This document shows positions 4,605-5,933 of a DNA stretch of 5,933 bases, piece by piece (the first letter of the stretch is position 1; each line of letters begins with the position of its first letter). The stretch lies in contig CAUJFK010000070.1 in assembly GCA_963169175.1 (NCBI GenBank), forward strand, positions 1 to 5,933. Reading direction: 5' to 3'. The stretch is from Acidobacteriota bacterium. Lineage in GTDB: Bacteria > Acidobacteriota > Blastocatellia > Pyrinomonadales > Pyrinomonadaceae. Below the pieces are notes generated by a model. The model made no database searches and was not told where the DNA came from. It saw only the letters and a program-made list of their open reading frames with translations. The position numbers and the translations under genes are program-made.

Positions 4605-5933
4605 ATGCACATTTCAAAGGTCGAACTCGAAAACTTTAAGTCCTACGCAAACTCTTCATTCGAGTTTGGCCGCGGCACGACATCGATCACCGGTGAGAAC
4701 GGTGCGGGCAAGACCTCGATCATCGAGGCCATCGCGTGGACCATTTTTGACACGCTCGATTATAAAAAGGAAGACATCGTCCGCCGCGGTGCCAAGAAAG
4801 GCTCGGCGCGCGTGACCTTTGAAAGCGGCATCGATGAACGTGAATATACCGTCTATCGCGACACGGGCAATGGCTATTATGTTTACGATCCACAACTACA
4901 GGCCCGCATAGCGGATAAAAAGGAAGAAGTAACAAGATTTATCTGGCAGCATTTGGGGATCGAACCGGGCACCGACCTTGAATTGCTGTTTCGCCATGCC
5001 ATTGGCGTTCCACAGGGCACGTTCACCGCGATCTTCCTGGCGACGGCGGCCGAGCGAAAGAAGACATTCGACGGATTGCTTAAAGTTGAGGAATACCGCC
5101 GCAGTTCGGATGAACTATTGAAGACTGTACGATTCGTCGAGCAGCAGATACACACTGTCAACATCAGGATAGCTCATGCCGAGGGTGAGACAGCACGGAT
5201 CAGCGCGTTGGAAAAAGAGCAAAGGAACATAAAGGCCCAAGCCGCGGACCTCAAATCTAAACTCGAACAATTGAATGACTCGGCAAAGGGCCTGCAGCAA
5301 AAACTTGTGCAGCTGGATGAAGCCGAAGCCGAGTTAGCCAGGCGTCGGGCCGATGCCGAACGGGCCTTAAGTGAACTGTCCCGCGTAAAGCTGATCCTGG
5401 GTCATGCTCAGGTTGAAGCCAATCAGGCGCGCGAAGCGGCGAAATGTGTCGCCGAGATCATGGATGATGCCCAGAAGCACCAAACCGCCCTTGGCCGAAT
5501 GACTGAACTGGAACACCAACGCGGTGAGCGGCAATTGCTGCGTGACGAACTTGCCAAGATCGAGGCAGCATTGAGTTCGGTCAATGCCGAGCAGAAACAT
5601 CTGCTCAAGGACATTGAAAAAATTCGGGACGCCAATGTTGAGATCGGATCACTTCGCGGCCTCGCATCAGAACAGGACAAGCTGGAACAAGAGATCGCCG
5701 CGAAACGGCTCGAACTGACGAACGCCGAACACGCGGACGGCCGTTTGAAAGGCGTCGGGGAAAGATTGGCCGACCTTCGAGAGGCTTATAGAAACGTATC
5801 CGCAACCCTTGCTGATGCACGCGAAAAGGCATTGGCAGCGGCTGAATTAGCGATTCTGGAAGGCCGCGGGGCCGAGATCGTTCGTGAACTCGCGGAAACA
5901 GGTGCGGCCCTGGAACGCGATGAGCGGTTCCAG
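4605..5933 (+). CDS. sbcC: SbcC/Rad50-type SMC-like ATPase, N-terminal part (3' end outside window)
   Basis: The frame is open from the ATG at 4605 to the window edge, exactly 443 codons. The protein opens as SbcC/Rad50 proteins do ('MHISKVELENFKSY', 1-14) and has a Walker A motif 'GENGAGKTS' (30-38, Lys36-Thr37). A Q-loop-like 'GVPQGTF' (134-140, Gln137) precedes the family-typical 'RKKTFDGLLKVEEYR' (151-165). From about residue 170 to the edge it is a long heptad-like coiled coil rich in Glu, Lys, Ala, Leu and Gln. In this family the ATPase head pairs with the SbcD/Mre11 nuclease to process DNA ends and hairpins. The zinc hook (CxxC), second coiled-coil arm, signature motif and Walker B would lie beyond the window; the only Cys so far, Cys281, is not in a CxxC. 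The start has no clear Shine-Dalgarno sequence, but the family N-terminus fixes it; an upstream in-frame TTG (4575) is less likely. No sbcD lies directly upstream, so the partner is downstream or elsewhere. A related SMC-like ATPase is the alternative to true SbcC. Confidence 0.88.
   Translation, partial: MHISKVELENFKSYANSSFEFGRGTTSITGENGAGKTSIIEAIAWTIFDTLDYKKEDIVRRGAKKGSARVTFESGIDEREYTVYRDTGNGYYVYDPQLQARIADKKEEVTRFIWQHLGIEPGTDLELLFRHAIGVPQGTFTAIFLATAAERKKTFDGLLKVEEYRRSSDELLKTVRFVEQQIHTVNIRIAHAEGETARISALEKEQRNIKAQAADLKSKLEQLNDSAKGLQQKLVQLDEAEAELARRRADAERALSELSRVKLILGHAQVEANQAREAAKCVAEIMDDAQKHQTALGRMTELEHQRGERQLLRDELAKIEAALSSVNAEQKHLLKDIEKIRDANVEIGSLRGLASEQDKLEQEIAAKRLELTNAEHADGRLKGVGERLADLREAYRNVSATLADAREKALAAAELAILEGRGAEIVRELAETGAALERDERFQ

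Overview
This 5,933-base window is a bacterial chromosomal segment with moderately high GC (mid-50s % by eye). It holds six protein genes, two of which run off the window edges. No rRNA, tRNA, CRISPR array, insertion sequence or phage gene was seen. The gene families suggest an Acidobacteriota member, perhaps class Blastocatellia. The hints are an ECF sigma / zinc-finger anti-sigma / DUF4097 operon and a helical exported protein with 'ARRDP' and 'DPELAA' motifs, which I associate from memory with large paralogous families in that group. This taxonomic guess is inference only.

Left part (1-1495). A long minus-strand gene, open at the left edge, encodes an exported helical protein of unknown function (at least 391 residues). 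It is divergent from the sigma operon. The 321-base gap between them holds a good sigma-70-type promoter for the minus-strand gene (TTGACA, 17-base spacer, AACAAT), a perfect 8+8 dyad just upstream of it, and a hairpin whose 3' arm covers the ribosome binding site of the sigma gene.

Centre (1496-4043). Three plus-strand genes form a likely operon: an ECF-type sigma factor, a membrane anti-sigma factor with an N-terminal H-x3-C-x2-C zinc motif (ATGA overlap with the sigma gene), and 26 bases later an exported DUF4097-type beta-repeat protein. The natural model is that the anti-sigma factor holds the sigma factor at the membrane until an envelope signal releases it. The third protein would be an envelope-located effector or sensor of that circuit.

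Right part (4040-5933). A small 98-residue minus-strand gene converges on the operon, with overlapping stop codons. Its sequence pattern recalls Sm/Hfq-like small beta barrels, but the function is unknown. A 268-base divergent intergenic region follows, with a candidate promoter for the small gene and short degenerate CCACGAAA repeats. The window ends inside a plus-strand SbcC/Rad50-type SMC-like ATPase, represented by its N-terminal ATPase half and the start of its coiled coil (443 residues visible).
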